Origin: a bacterium
GTDB taxonomy: Bacteria; Myxococcota; UBA727; JAUIJE01
Reading direction: 5' to 3'
Assembly: GCA_030431455.1 (NCBI GenBank)
Contig: JAUIJE010000003.1
Span: 452,360-516,359 of the forward strand
Length of the DNA stretch: 64,000 nucleotides
In this document: piece after piece, positions 24,780 to 33,054 of the stretch
How the letters are laid out: each line of letters starts with the position of its first letter
Numbering within the stretch: the stretch's first letter is position 1
The notes under the pieces: generated by a model
Database searches by the model: none
What the model saw: the letters and a program-made list of their open reading frames with translations, nothing else
Told to the model about the DNA's origin: nothing
Position numbers and translations under genes: made by a program

Positions 24780-25871
24780 GCTGTTCCTTTTGGGTTGGCC
24801 CGAACCTGCGTCTCTCGTCAGATATGCATCTTCGGAGGTGGACAGGATTCGGAGTGTTTTCTGTTTGCTGTGCACAGCCCCCAACACATCGGTGCGCGCC
24901 CGGGCCAAAGACGGCGGCCGAGGTGCGGGGTCTTTGAGAACCTCGAGGTGTTTATCGTCGGCAACGCCGCGCGCATCCTGGCCGAGGCTGTGGATGTACG
25001 CGCGGCCCAATGCGTCACCGAGATAATTCTGGGCCACCTTGAGGCGAAACGCAGCTTCGCTGCGAATGTCTGTGATCGGTGAGATGTCCTGCGCGAGCAG
25101 GGCCATCGCTTCGTGCCCGACCTCGCGGGACAGGCGCTTTCCGATCAAGAATTCTTCCACCGCGTGGGCACGCGTCACCGTCGGCCCCACCGAGCCGAGG
25201 GCGATGCCCACTTTGCGCACCACGTCGCCGTCCATGTCGCAGGACATCGCCAGCGAACACACCGCGATGATTTGTGCGTCGCGGAAACCGAGCTTGACGA
25301 AGTGGTGAAAGGCATCGTCGGCCCACTTGGGCAGCTCGATGCTGGTGATGAGGTCGTCGCCGGTGAGCTGCGTGCGGCCGGGACCGGTGGCGAGCTTCTC
25401 GAGCGAGACTTTGCGCTTTTCGTCCCCCCGCCGCACCGTGACCACGCCCCCCATGGCCATCACCGGCGGAACCATGTCCGCCGCGGGCGAGGCGTTGGCG
25501 ATGTTGCCGCCGAGGGTGGCCATGTTGCGGATGGTGGGCACCGACAAGGTGGCCGCGGCTTCCCACAAACCGGCCGCGACCGATTGCAGCGGGGCGAACT
25601 TCGACAGCTCGGTGGCGGTGGTGGTCGCGCCGATGCGCACCGCGTTGTCGGTGATGTCGATGCGGTTCATGCCCGCGCGGCGGATGTCGATGAGACCCAC
25701 CGGGGCAAACTTCTTGCGCTCGATGCCGAGCATGAGGTCGGTGCCGCCGGCGATGACGCGGGTGCCTTCACGGCTCTCGGCCACCAGCCAGGCTGCCTCG
25801 GCCTCTGACCGGGCCCGCACCACATTTTGAATGGGCGGAAGATACGCTGCAGGAGATTGGGATGCGTTCAA
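24378..25871 (-). CDS. FAD-binding subunit of a molybdenum hydroxylase, in frame with histone H1-like tail
   Basis: The full frame has 497 codons with a TTG start. Residues 1-300 form the FAD (CoxM/XdhB-like) subunit: RVIAGGTDLML, then ATLSVPTIRNMATLGGNIAN (the family FAD loop), AADMVPPVMAMGGVVTVR, and IALGSVGPTVTRAHAVEEFL. The family normally ends near residue 290-300. Here the frame continues for about 60 residues of poorer coding character and runs into the Lys-rich histone-like sequence at residue 365 without a stop. Either the stop has been lost, or the two are a true fusion. The partner [2Fe-2S] gene lies downstream at 23851; the large subunit is absent. Confidence 0.8.
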   Translation of the reverse strand: MNASQSPAAYLPPIQNVVRARSEAEAAWLVAESREGTRVIAGGTDLMLGIERKKFAPVGLIDIRRAGMNRIDITDNAVRIGATTTATELSKFAPLQSVAAGLWEAAATLSVPTIRNMATLGGNIANASPAADMVPPVMAMGGVVTVRRGDEKRKVSLEKLATGPGRTQLTGDDLITSIELPKWADDAFHHFVKLGFRDAQIIAVCSLAMSCDMDGDVVRKVGIALGSVGPTVTRAHAVEEFLIGKRLSREVGHEAMALLAQDISPITDIRSEAAFRLKVAQNYLGDALGRAYIHSLGQDARGVADDKHLEVLKDPAPRPPSLARARTDVLGAVHSKQKTLRILSTSEDAYLTRDAGSGQPKRNSMATRKKKTTKKKATKRKTKKKAAKRKTKKKTAKKKTKKKAAKKKTKKKAAKKKATKRKTKKKAAKKKTARKAGKKKAAKKKAKKKAAKKKAKKKATKRKATKRKTTKRKTKRKTAKKKTTKRKAKKKATRRRK

Positions 25872-25886
25872 AACAAGGCAGTGAAC

Positions 25887-25908
25887 GCGACACGTATATA
25901 CGTATCGC
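25887..25908. promoter_or_regulatory. Inverted repeat upstream of FAD-subunit gene
   Basis: A perfect 12-bp palindrome ACGTATATACGT (25892-25903) is flanked by GCGA and TCGC arms, giving a 22-bp inverted repeat with one mismatched pair. It is AT-rich in a GC-rich region and sits 16 bp upstream of the proposed TTG start at 25871, so it may be a repressor site. The left neighbour's stop codon overlaps its end. Confidence 0.4.
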
Positions 25909-26519
25909 TATCCGCGACCGGCCGCGGTGATGACCTCAGGCGTGAACTTCTTGGGAGGCCCGATCTGAAGAGGTTTCGCTTCGGGCTTGGGCTGTTTGCT
26001 GGGCTTTCGCCCTGGTTTGCCCGGCTCCTTTTTGGGACCCGGGTCTTTGCGCCGAATGCGCGGCGGCGGCGGGCCATCGGAGGGGCGAATGCCCTCGGCT
26101 GCCAACGCGCGCAATTTACCGTCCACCAAAGAAAGGAACGCGGCCAGGTCGCCACGGGTGGCGAGCTGGGCTTCGATCCAACGAAGCGGACCTTTCTTGG
26201 GGGTCATTTCATAGAGCGCCCGCGCGCGCGCGGTCAGCTCTTCGTCTTTGTCCAAGTAGGCGCCGACTTTGTCGCCGACCCCCACCAGTCCCATCAAGGG
26301 ATTCTGTGCGAGGTACACGCCACAGACGGTGACCTCACCGATGCAAAAGCGCGGCGCCCACCCGGAGGACGGGCCGTACCAATACATCTCGGGGTAGAGC
26401 TTTCGCTCCTTGAGCTTCTTCAGCGTCTCCTGGTAGCGGGGCCACCGGTTGCCGAGGATTTTCTTCAGCGACTCGTCGTCAGGAACGAAGTCTTTGTCTT
26501 TGAGCGGGCTCTTGGCCAT
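25908..26519 (-). CDS. DUF3788-like protein with basic Pro-rich tail
   Basis: 203 residues, MAKSPLKDKDFVPDDESL. The first 145 residues look like a compact domain: RYQETLKKLKERK, MYWYGPSSGWAPRFC and VTVCGVYLAQNPLMGLVGVGDK resemble DUF3788-type proteins (small, cytoplasmic, function unknown). The last 55 residues are disordered and basic (RRKDPGPKKEPGKPGRKP). It ends at the inverted repeat that precedes the FAD-subunit gene, on the same strand. Family assignment is tentative. Confidence 0.6.
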   Translation of the reverse strand: MAKSPLKDKDFVPDDESLKKILGNRWPRYQETLKKLKERKLYPEMYWYGPSSGWAPRFCIGEVTVCGVYLAQNPLMGLVGVGDKVGAYLDKDEELTARARALYEMTPKKGPLRWIEAQLATRGDLAAFLSLVDGKLRALAAEGIRPSDGPPPPRIRRKDPGPKKEPGKPGRKPSKQPKPEAKPLQIGPPKKFTPEVITAAGRG

Positions 26520-26593
26520 AGAAAAAACTCTTGCTCTGCAGTGGGGAGACGGGGCCAGACCTGTGCAACATCATTGGGTGCGGCGGGTCTTTT

Positions 26594-26857
26594 TCAGTTG
26601 GGCGAAACCGGAACACCTTTCCTGATTGGCATTCTGCCTTTTTTCTCAAGTGGTTTGCAAACAACTGTGCGGTTGAAGGTTATCAGCAAATCCCATCCCG
26701 CAAGCGAAGTTTGTTCATCCAACACTTCAAACCCCGCGCCGCGCGTTTTGTGCATCAAGACTTCAAGCGATGCTTGAGGTCTTCGCCCCCCAATGCATAC
26801 GAACCAATTGTGTGGGGTGCGGTCCCCAAACGAAGCATCCACATTGGGGTCGACCAC
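26594..26857 (-). CDS. Short hypothetical protein, low-GC island
   Basis: Up to 87 residues from GTG 26857. The sequence HNWFVCIGGRRPQASLEVLM and GFEVLDEQTSLAGWDLLITF alternates in a way that suggests a folded alpha/beta protein. It is more AT-rich than its neighbours. It begins 25 bp after the stop of the lipoprotein gene upstream, in the same frame. There is no clear ribosome site and I recognise no family. The rest of the 26520-26881 gap holds nothing else I can support. Confidence 0.4.
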   Translation of the reverse strand: MVDPNVDASFGDRTPHNWFVCIGGRRPQASLEVLMHKTRGAGFEVLDEQTSLAGWDLLITFNRTVVCKPLEKKGRMPIRKGVPVSPN

Positions 26858-26881
26858 GACGAGAAACGCATGTTGATGCGC

Positions 26882-27469
26882 TTACAACTCGAAAACTTCG
26901 TCTTCGTCCGTGAGCGGCGGGAGCAGCGGGGGGTCTTCTTTGAGCGGCGCGGGTTCGGTCTGGGGTGCGCCTTCATCGATCGGGGAGTGCGGCGGGCCAT
27001 CATCGCCCGGGACCGCCTGGTTGGGCAGAGGCGCGCCGAACACCGAGCGGTCTTCCAAAAACTGCTCCATGCACCCATCGGCCGCGCGCACGGTGTAGAT
27101 GTGGAGGATTTGGCCCGGCGATCGTCGACGAGGAAACGACACCTCCACGCGAAAATAGGGGGCTTTGCCGATCCAAAACGCGGCCGCGCTGCGCACCTGG
27201 TAGGTGTCGATGCGGAAGGGCGAAAACGGCGCCTGCGACTCCTGGATGAACGTCAGGGTGCGCAACAGGCGGGCCTTGTCCTTCTCACACAACATGTCGC
27301 GCACGGTGTCGAGGTCGGTGCGCACGTAGGCTTGGAAGAAGCGACCCACAAAGTCGAGCGCCTCTTCATCGGACGACACCGCGAGCCGCGGCGGGGGCGC
27401 GGGGCGGTCGTTGGCGCAGCCGAGGGGGGCCACGCTGCACAAGAGAAGTGTGAGCGTCGTCGCGCGCAT
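26882..27469 (-). CDS. Lipoprotein of unknown function
   Basis: 195 residues starting MRATTLTLLLCSVAPLGCAND, with lipobox APLGC. The central part (EEALDFVGRFFQAYVRTDLD, VRDMLCEKDKARLLRTL) looks like an NTF2-like or DUF4878-type fold: helix pair, then strands such as YFRVEVSFPRR and LHIYTVRAADGCMEQFLED. A Pro/Asp-rich tail follows (PPLTDEDEVFEL). The start lies 5 bp after the stop of the hydrolase gene at 27475, so both are probably co-transcribed. Confidence 0.75.
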   Translation of the reverse strand: MRATTLTLLLCSVAPLGCANDRPAPPPRLAVSSDEEALDFVGRFFQAYVRTDLDTVRDMLCEKDKARLLRTLTFIQESQAPFSPFRIDTYQVRSAAAFWIGKAPYFRVEVSFPRRRSPGQILHIYTVRAADGCMEQFLEDRSVFGAPLPNQAVPGDDGPPHSPIDEGAPQTEPAPLKEDPPLLPPLTDEDEVFEL

Positions 27470-27474
27470 GTGTC

Positions 27475-28461
27475 TCACCCCGCGGCTGGTCCGTGCGCCA
27501 CCGCGGGCGACGATGTCGCGCCGCGGCCGGCGTAGAAGTTGGCGAGCGCGTCGCACACGAGGTCGGGCATCTCCAACGGCGCGTAGTGGGTGGCGCCGGG
27601 GATGAGCACAAAACGTGCGTCGGGCATGTGGGCGGTGATGTCGCGCGCGCGCTCCAAGGGCGTGAACATGTCTTTGCTCCCGGTGAGCAACAGCGTGGGA
27701 CATCGGATGTGGGCCAGCTCTTCGCTCGCGTCGTGGCGGCCGAGCTCGAGCATGATTTCGCAGAACACGTGCACGTCGAGGTCGGCGAAGTTGCGCGCGG
27801 CGTCGGCGAACGCGTCGCGGTCGATGTCGTGATGCAAGAGGCCGGCGCGGACCAGGGCGGTCACCAGCCACGGCGCCGAGGTCAGCCGCGGCAACACCCA
27901 CGCGACAAGGGAATCCAAGGATTGGCCGGTGCGAAACAGACCGGGGAGCACCGTCGAAAACGCCGCGGTGCCGAAAAATGTCTCGTAGGGGTGTCCGCTC
28001 ACGCCCCCGATGAGCACCATCGAGCGACAGTAGTCCGCGCGCAGGCGGTGGGCTTCGAGCAGGACCTGCACGCCCATGCTCCAGCCCATCACGTGCGGGG
28101 TCTTGAGATCAAAATGATCGAGCACGCACAGCGCGTCCCGGGCGTGGTCGGCCATGCGCAGACCGTCGTACCCGCGCACGGGACGTCCCGAGTCGAACAA
28201 CCCACGGTAGTCCCAGCTGATGAACGAAAAGCGGTCGAGCAGGCAACCGATGACGTTCTTGTACGACGACAAACGCGCGCCCGCGCCGTTGGCGAGCAAT
28301 ATCGTGGGACGCGCCATGTCCCCGCACCGCTGAACCGCGATGGGGGTGCCATCGAACGAAGTCAGGGTGGTGGTGGTGGTGTGCAGGGGTGTTCGGCGGG
28401 GTTGCGCAGCGGGCGATGAGAGCCCACAAGGAAGTCGTGCCCCAGGATACGGAACATTCAC
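27475..28461 (-). CDS. Alpha/beta-fold hydrolase
   Basis: About 328 residues if translated from GTG 28461; the start is uncertain because the divergent gene begins at 28416. The core has FDGTPIAVQRCG, TILLANGAGARLSSYKNV (oxyanion strand), FISWDYRGLFDSG, HVMGWSMGVQVLLE (nucleophile elbow GWSMG), PTLLLTGSKDMFTP (acid) and PGATHYAPLEMPD (His). This is a classic peroxidase/epoxide-hydrolase-like alpha/beta hydrolase. No signal peptide is evident, so it is probably cytoplasmic. It is followed closely by a lipoprotein gene. Substrate unknown. Confidence 0.82.
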   Translation of the reverse strand: MNVPYPGARLPCGLSSPAAQPRRTPLHTTTTTLTSFDGTPIAVQRCGDMARPTILLANGAGARLSSYKNVIGCLLDRFSFISWDYRGLFDSGRPVRGYDGLRMADHARDALCVLDHFDLKTPHVMGWSMGVQVLLEAHRLRADYCRSMVLIGGVSGHPYETFFGTAAFSTVLPGLFRTGQSLDSLVAWVLPRLTSAPWLVTALVRAGLLHHDIDRDAFADAARNFADLDVHVFCEIMLELGRHDASEELAHIRCPTLLLTGSKDMFTPLERARDITAHMPDARFVLIPGATHYAPLEMPDLVCDALANFYAGRGATSSPAVAHGPAAG

Positions 28462-29510
28462 GGCACGAACAACGTTCGCGCCGGCCCACGCTGCTCGATG
28501 CACCCGCCTATCGAACACTCTTGGCGGGCGCACATCCCGCGTTGCGGTTCGACGCGGAGCGGCTCGGGGGGGTGCCGTCGTTCGTGGCCCGGCTCGATTT
28601 GCGCGAACCACTCTTGCCCGGTCCGATTCGCTGGGCGCTCAGCGGCGTGCGTCCAGTTTTGCCCGGGCTGGTGACCCCGCGTTCTTTGTTCTTGGGCTCC
28701 CCGTTCGAACGGTATGACCAGACCCACCTGCTCGACGACGTCGATGACGTGCCCCGGCTCGTGTCCCAGATTCGCGACGCGTGCCGGGCGGAGTCCTGCG
28801 CGGTCGCGGTCATCACCAATGTGTCGCCCACCCACGAGCGGTTGGCGCGGTACCGCGACGCGGGGTTTGTGGCCTTGCCCAGTTTTCCCGACAGCGTGAT
28901 GACCCTGGCGGAGACCTTCGACCAACAACTGCTGGCCCGGCCCCAGGGGGACCGCAGCTCGGTGCGGCGCAACATCCGAAAGTTTGAGCGGGCCGGGCAC
29001 ACCTTGCAGCGCGAACGGCTCACCGCCCCGATCAAAGACGCGCTTTACCGGGCGTACCGGCCGATGTTCGACCGGGCCAAGGTGAAATGGCAGCCGCACA
29101 GCGAAGACTATTTCGAGGGGCTCGGCGCGCTCGGCGAAGACGTGTACGTGACCACCGCGCGCAACCCCGCGGGCGAGGTCATCGGCTTCGCGGTGAACTT
29201 TGACGACGCGGGGCGTTTTCAGTCGGGGCGCATCGGGGTCGTGCCCGCCTACCACCGCAAAGACGCGGTCTACTTTCGGCTCTTGTACCACTTGGTGGAG
29301 GAGGCCATCGCCCACCGCGCGGGGTCGATCAGCCTCGAGCCCACCGGCTATCGGCTCAAGCGGCACCTGGGCGCGCGCCAGGTGCCGCTGTGCAATTTGA
29401 TTCTGGGCCAGAGCGCGTTGTGGCGGTTGTTGTTGCGCACCGCGGTGCCGGTGGGCCGCTTCGTGTTGCGGCACCTCTCGGACGAAAAAGCCCTCGAACG
29501 CGCGTATTAG
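28416..29510 (+). CDS. GNAT/FemAB-like acyltransferase
   Basis: 364 residues from ATG 28416. The C-terminal two thirds resemble the BioF2/FemAB-type GNAT fold: SSVRRNIRKFERAGHTLQRE, YRAYRPMFDRAKVKWQPHSE, GEVIGFAVNFDDAGRFQSGR, then AVYFRLLYHLVEEAIAHRAG and ISLEPTGYRLKRHLGARQVP. Such proteins transfer amino acids or acyl groups in peptidoglycan or exopolysaccharide pathways, although many are uncharacterised. It converges with the lipoprotein at 29507 with a 4-bp overlap of stop ends. Confidence 0.75.
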   Translation: MRAHKEVVPQDTEHSRHEQRSRRPTLLDAPAYRTLLAGAHPALRFDAERLGGVPSFVARLDLREPLLPGPIRWALSGVRPVLPGLVTPRSLFLGSPFERYDQTHLLDDVDDVPRLVSQIRDACRAESCAVAVITNVSPTHERLARYRDAGFVALPSFPDSVMTLAETFDQQLLARPQGDRSSVRRNIRKFERAGHTLQRERLTAPIKDALYRAYRPMFDRAKVKWQPHSEDYFEGLGALGEDVYVTTARNPAGEVIGFAVNFDDAGRFQSGRIGVVPAYHRKDAVYFRLLYHLVEEAIAHRAGSISLEPTGYRLKRHLGARQVPLCNLILGQSALWRLLLRTAVPVGRFVLRHLSDEKALERAY

Positions 29511-30937
29511 AGCGCATCAGTCGACGGCGGGAACGCGCCGTGGGCGAGGACCATCACGTCGAGCACGAAGCCGGTGTCGTCACCGAGGGCGGAGAGCACC
29601 GTGGCCTGCTCGCCGATGGTGGTCTCGAAGTCGTCGTAAGCCGAGGTCACGCCGTCGGCGATGACCATGGCGTCGACCTCGGTCTCGCCGGTGTTTTCGC
29701 CGATGACCTCGTCGATGTCCGCGTGGAGCGCGGCGCTGGCGTCGACGGCCGCGTCCACCGCATCGGTGACAAAGCCCAGCGTCACCGGGTCGAGGGAGAG
29801 CACATCGCCGAGGATGGTGTCGTCCATGTCCGACCGCGAGGTGAACGAGGTGCGGTACGCCTCGAACGCAGCCGCGACGTCTTCGTCATCGCCGGCTTGC
29901 GCCACCGCGGCTTGCAGGTCGGTCCCCGCGAGCGCGGCGTCGTTGACCGCGTCGGCGTCCGCCCCGGCCTCGATGAACAGCGTGCTCATGCCCGCGGTGA
30001 GGGCGCGCGCCTCGAGGGCGGCCGCGGTGACCGACCCGCTGTGCACAAACGCGGGGTCGACGCCGACATCGGCGGTGAGTTGGGCGCGGAACGCGGCCGC
30101 GGCCTGGCTCTCGGCCCGGGCTTGGTCGTCGGCGGCGAGCCCGGCTTCGGCGATGGCGTCACGGCCTGCGGCGTAAAAGGCCGCGTACGCCGCCGCGGGG
30201 TCTTCGCCGTCATCGAGCGCGTACGACAAGGTGGTGGACACCGGGGCTTCGAGCCCGAACAGCACGCCCTGGTCCACGGCCAAACCCGCGTCGCTGTAGG
30301 CGGAGACCTCGGCGTCTTGCGCGGCGAGCACCGCCCGGGCCAACGCGGCGACGCGGGCGCGGCCGGCGTCTTCGTCCGCGTCGGCGCGGCCTTTGACCTC
30401 GAGGGCGAGGTCGCGATCGATGCGGGCGCGGAGGTCGGCGATGTTGGCCAACGCGCGGTCATGTCCTTGGTCGATCATCGAGACCAAGACCGCGGCTTCG
30501 ACCGAGCTCTCGATGGTGAGGGGGGTGACGGTGACGCGTTCGTCGACCTCGCCGGTGAGCTCGATGACCGCGGCGCCGAGCACGTTGAAGTCATCGTCCA
30601 GCGCTTGGATCACGACATGGTCAGCGAGCTCGGGCACGTCCACCACGTAGCGGCCGTCGATGTCGACGTCCCCTTCGGCGAAGGCTTCGAGCCGGCCGTC
30701 TTCGGCGATGACGTGGGAGCGCACCATGGTCGCGGCCGCGAACGTGCCCGGCCCGGCGAAGTTTTTGTCTTGGCCGCCCTCGTCGTCGGTGATGAGACCG
30801 GTGGCGGTGGCGAAGTCTTCGGTGCCCCCGGGCCCGGGGGTCGGTCCCGGGCACCCGGCGATCATCGAGGCGCCGGCCAAGCCGAGCGCGGCCAGCCCCG
30901 GGGTGAACAGTCGGTGGAGCAATGATGTGGATTTCAT
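29507..30937 (-). CDS. Ala-rich acidic lipoprotein, unknown
   Basis: 476 residues, MKSTSLLHRLFTPGLAALGL then AGASMIAGCPGP (lipobox MIAGC); AAAGGACC precedes the ATG. A short beta-like domain (GRYVVDVPELADHVVIQALD; VTPLTIESSVEAAVLVSM) is followed by roughly 320 residues of Ala/Asp-rich helix (RALANIADLRARIDRDLALE; AAAFRAQLTADVGVDPAFV). The pattern matches large surface or periplasmic lipoproteins with a carboxypeptidase-like regulatory N-terminal module, but no enzyme motif is visible. Function unknown. Confidence 0.8.
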   Translation of the reverse strand: MKSTSLLHRLFTPGLAALGLAGASMIAGCPGPTPGPGGTEDFATATGLITDDEGGQDKNFAGPGTFAAATMVRSHVIAEDGRLEAFAEGDVDIDGRYVVDVPELADHVVIQALDDDFNVLGAAVIELTGEVDERVTVTPLTIESSVEAAVLVSMIDQGHDRALANIADLRARIDRDLALEVKGRADADEDAGRARVAALARAVLAAQDAEVSAYSDAGLAVDQGVLFGLEAPVSTTLSYALDDGEDPAAAYAAFYAAGRDAIAEAGLAADDQARAESQAAAAFRAQLTADVGVDPAFVHSGSVTAAALEARALTAGMSTLFIEAGADADAVNDAALAGTDLQAAVAQAGDDEDVAAAFEAYRTSFTSRSDMDDTILGDVLSLDPVTLGFVTDAVDAAVDASAALHADIDEVIGENTGETEVDAMVIADGVTSAYDDFETTIGEQATVLSALGDDTGFVLDVMVLAHGAFPPSTDAL

Positions 30938-31277
30938 GAGGTCCTTTCTGTGCACCCCGGGGTGCGGCCGGTGCAATGTGTCTGCACCTATATGTTTGAT
31001 TCAAAGCGGCATTCATGACCGGCCGAGGCCGGCGACACGCAAGGTTGTGCAAGGGCTGTTCCCGGGGGCCAGACCGCGGCGCGATGCGGGCCGTGGCCCG
31101 GACGGGGGCTGTGGTTGGAAAACGCCGCGGGGCCGCGTGCCCCGCGGGCGGGCGCCCGGGACATTTTGCGCCGATCCGCCCCCCACCGGCGGCGCCACCG
31201 CGCGGCCCAGGCCGGCATGGCGTCTGCATTCTTCGGGGCAGACCCGGCGCGACCATGCGCCTGTTTTGGAGGACCCC
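30938..31277. other. Gene-free divergent intergenic region
   Basis: About 340 bp between divergent genes. It contains a 14-bp palindrome GCACCCCGGGGTGC (about 30952-30965), a CCGGCC/GGCCGG pair near 31019-31032, and a CCGCGGGG/CCCCGCGG hairpin at 31125-31147. An AT-richer patch (CTATATGTTTGATTCAAA, near 30989) could hold a promoter for the minus-strand lipoprotein. I see no coding sequence with convincing codon bias. Confidence 0.5.
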
Positions 31278-31640
31278 ATGGAATACGTCACGACATCTGA
31301 CCGCGCGATCGAGCTGCCCCACCACGTGTTGATGCAGGTGAAGCGCCCGATTTCGCTTCGTGACTTTTCGAACCTCTACACCCCCCACGGCTTGTCGGTG
31401 AAGAATGTGCGCTTGCCGGTGGGGACCAAGGTCCGGCTGCGCATGCGCACCGGGACGTCGCACATCCCGGTGGCGGTGGACGCGATGGTGAGCACGGTGG
31501 GCCCCGAAGGGGTTCGCCTGGTGGGGCAAGACCGGGACCAACTGCGCGCCGAGGTCGAGCGCTGCCGGCGACTCAGTCGCATTGCGGAGGAGAACACCGA
31601 CCGCGTGCCCCCGGCGATCACCCAGCGCCCCCTGGTGTGA
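31278..31640 (+). CDS. Small soluble protein, PilZ-like beta domain possible
   Basis: 120 residues from ATG 31278 after a strong TTTTGGAGGA site. It has a beta-rich central part (HHVLMQVKRPISLRDFSNLY; GTKVRLRMRTGTSHIPVAVD; VSTVGPEGVRLVGQ) and a helical tail (LRAEVERCRRLSRIAEENTD). The strand pattern and a short charged N-terminus loosely recall PilZ-type barrels, but the RxxxR/DxSxxG ligand motifs are absent, so I do not call c-di-GMP binding. Function unknown. Confidence 0.65.
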   Translation: MEYVTTSDRAIELPHHVLMQVKRPISLRDFSNLYTPHGLSVKNVRLPVGTKVRLRMRTGTSHIPVAVDAMVSTVGPEGVRLVGQDRDQLRAEVERCRRLSRIAEENTDRVPPAITQRPLV

Positions 31641-31696
31641 CGTTCGCGTGGCCCCGGGGGGGATGGCGCCTCGGTCGCGAGGTGGTATGGGGCCGC

Positions 31697-32824
31697 ATGC
31701 GCACATGGATGTTGTGGTCGTCGATGGTGGCGGTGGTCGGTCTGACCGCGGCCTGTCCGCAAACCACCGGCGAGGCCGACGCCGGCGACGGGGATGGCGA
31801 CGGGGATGGGGACGCGGACGCGGGCTGGCCCGACGCCCACCCCGGAGGGCCCGACGCGGGTGCGCCCGACGCCGCGGTGGACCCGTACGACTACCCCGCC
31901 GACTACGAAGCGCCGGTGCAGATCTTGCCCCTGGACGCCCCCGCCGACGACGCCAACTGGGAATACTCGGGCCTGGCCTGGTACGGGGACACCTTGGTGT
32001 TGTTGCCGCAGCTCGCCAACGGGGTGTGGACGGTGCAGCGCGCGGACATCGAAGCGCACATCGCGGGCACCGGCAACGGCCCGCTCCCGGTGCAAGCGGT
32101 GTTGTTCGACCCCGCGCCGGGGCCGGACAACGTGCCCAACTTCGACGGTCTCGAAGCCATCGCGTTCGACGGGGACACGGTCTACGTGTCCATCGAGACC
32201 AGCGGGCCACAGGGGGGCGGCGGCTACCTCGTGCGCGGCCAGGTCGCCCCCGGCTTGGCCAGCATCGACATCGACCTCAGCACCCTGACGCTCAATCCCT
32301 CGCCGGTCCCCGCCGAGGCCAACTCCGCGTTCGAAGCGATGGTGCTCACCGACGACGCGGTGGTCACGTTCTTTGAGCTGAACGGCTTTTTCACCAACCC
32401 CAATGCAGATGCATCGGTGTTCGATCGGGACCTGAACCCGGTGGCCGCCCGGGCCTTCCCAGAGCTCGAATACCGCGTCACCGACGCCACCGCCCTCGAC
32501 GACAGCGGGCGGTTTTGGGTCATCAACTACTACTACCCGGGCGCGGGCCGCCCGGTGAAATCCCCCGAACCCCTGGCCGCGACCTATGGCGAAGGCGCCA
32601 CCCACGCGCAGTTCCAACAGGTGGAGCGCTTGGTCGAACTCGAGCTCGCGGGCGACAACATCGTGCGCGTCGACCGCCCCCCCTTGCAGCTGCAACTGAT
32701 CGGCAGCTGGCAAAATGACCTCGCCCGCAACTGGGAGGGCATCGTGCGCTTGGGCGATCAAGGGTTCTTGGTGGTCACCGACCTGTTCCCCGCCTCGCTG
32801 CTCGGCTTTGTGCCCCTGCCCTGA
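31697..32824 (+). CDS. Surface lipoprotein with Gly-Asp linker, beta-propeller-like
   Basis: 375 residues, MRTWMLWSSMVAVVGLTAAC, with lipobox LTAAC. A Gly/Asp/Ala-rich linker (EADAGDGDGDGDGDADAGWP) leads to a domain with repeated strand motifs: WEYSGLAWYGDTLVLLPQLA; FDGLEAIAFDGDTVYVSIET; NSAFEAMVLTDDAVVTFFEL; YRVTDATALDDSGRFWVINY; NWEGIVRLGDQGFLVVTDLF. The WEG...D pattern resembles SdiA-regulated/esterase-like phytase-type propellers. No catalytic residues can be assigned. It is one of three lipoproteins here with GD linkers. Confidence 0.78.
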   Translation: MRTWMLWSSMVAVVGLTAACPQTTGEADAGDGDGDGDGDADAGWPDAHPGGPDAGAPDAAVDPYDYPADYEAPVQILPLDAPADDANWEYSGLAWYGDTLVLLPQLANGVWTVQRADIEAHIAGTGNGPLPVQAVLFDPAPGPDNVPNFDGLEAIAFDGDTVYVSIETSGPQGGGGYLVRGQVAPGLASIDIDLSTLTLNPSPVPAEANSAFEAMVLTDDAVVTFFELNGFFTNPNADASVFDRDLNPVAARAFPELEYRVTDATALDDSGRFWVINYYYPGAGRPVKSPEPLAATYGEGATHAQFQQVERLVELELAGDNIVRVDRPPLQLQLIGSWQNDLARNWEGIVRLGDQGFLVVTDLFPASLLGFVPLP

Positions 32825-33015
32825 CCGCGTCCCGGGCCCGCCCCCGCCCCACTGGGACATTTCGCGACGGTCCCGCCGCGCGTCTCCCCGCGCCAGGGGC
32901 GGTCGCGCGCCGGCACGCGGCGTGCACTGATCACAGACGTACGGCGGTGACGAGAGCCGCCGACCCATCCCAATGAAACTGCACGGCGCTCGCCGTGCGG
33001 TGGTTGCCCGACCAA

Positions 33016-33037
33016 CGCCCCCGCCTGCGCGGGGGCG
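33016..33037 (+). promoter_or_regulatory. Stable hairpin just upstream of a ribosome site
   Basis: Perfect 9-bp stem CGCCCCCGC/GCGGGGGCG with loop CTGC, ending 4 bases before GGGGAGAG, the likely ribosome site of the gene at 33055. It may be a terminator for the gene ending at 32824 or a leader structure. The 32825-33015 stretch holds no gene. Confidence 0.4.
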
Positions 33038-33054
33038 AAGGGGAGAGTCTGCCC

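Noticed and set aside
24324..25082. Plus-strand open frame rich in Leu/Gly/Phe repeats, like a membrane protein
   Set aside because: It is the antisense of the Lys/Ala-rich histone-like gene; the repeats mirror AAG/GCC codons on the other strand.
26531..27535. Long plus-strand open frame (334 codons)
   Set aside because: It lies opposite a lipoprotein gene with signal peptide and lipobox; composition (Arg/Gly/Val-rich) is typical of antisense frames in high-GC DNA.
31278..31640. PilZ c-di-GMP receptor
   Set aside because: The RxxxR and (D/N)xSxxG motifs are missing; only a weak beta-barrel-like pattern remains.
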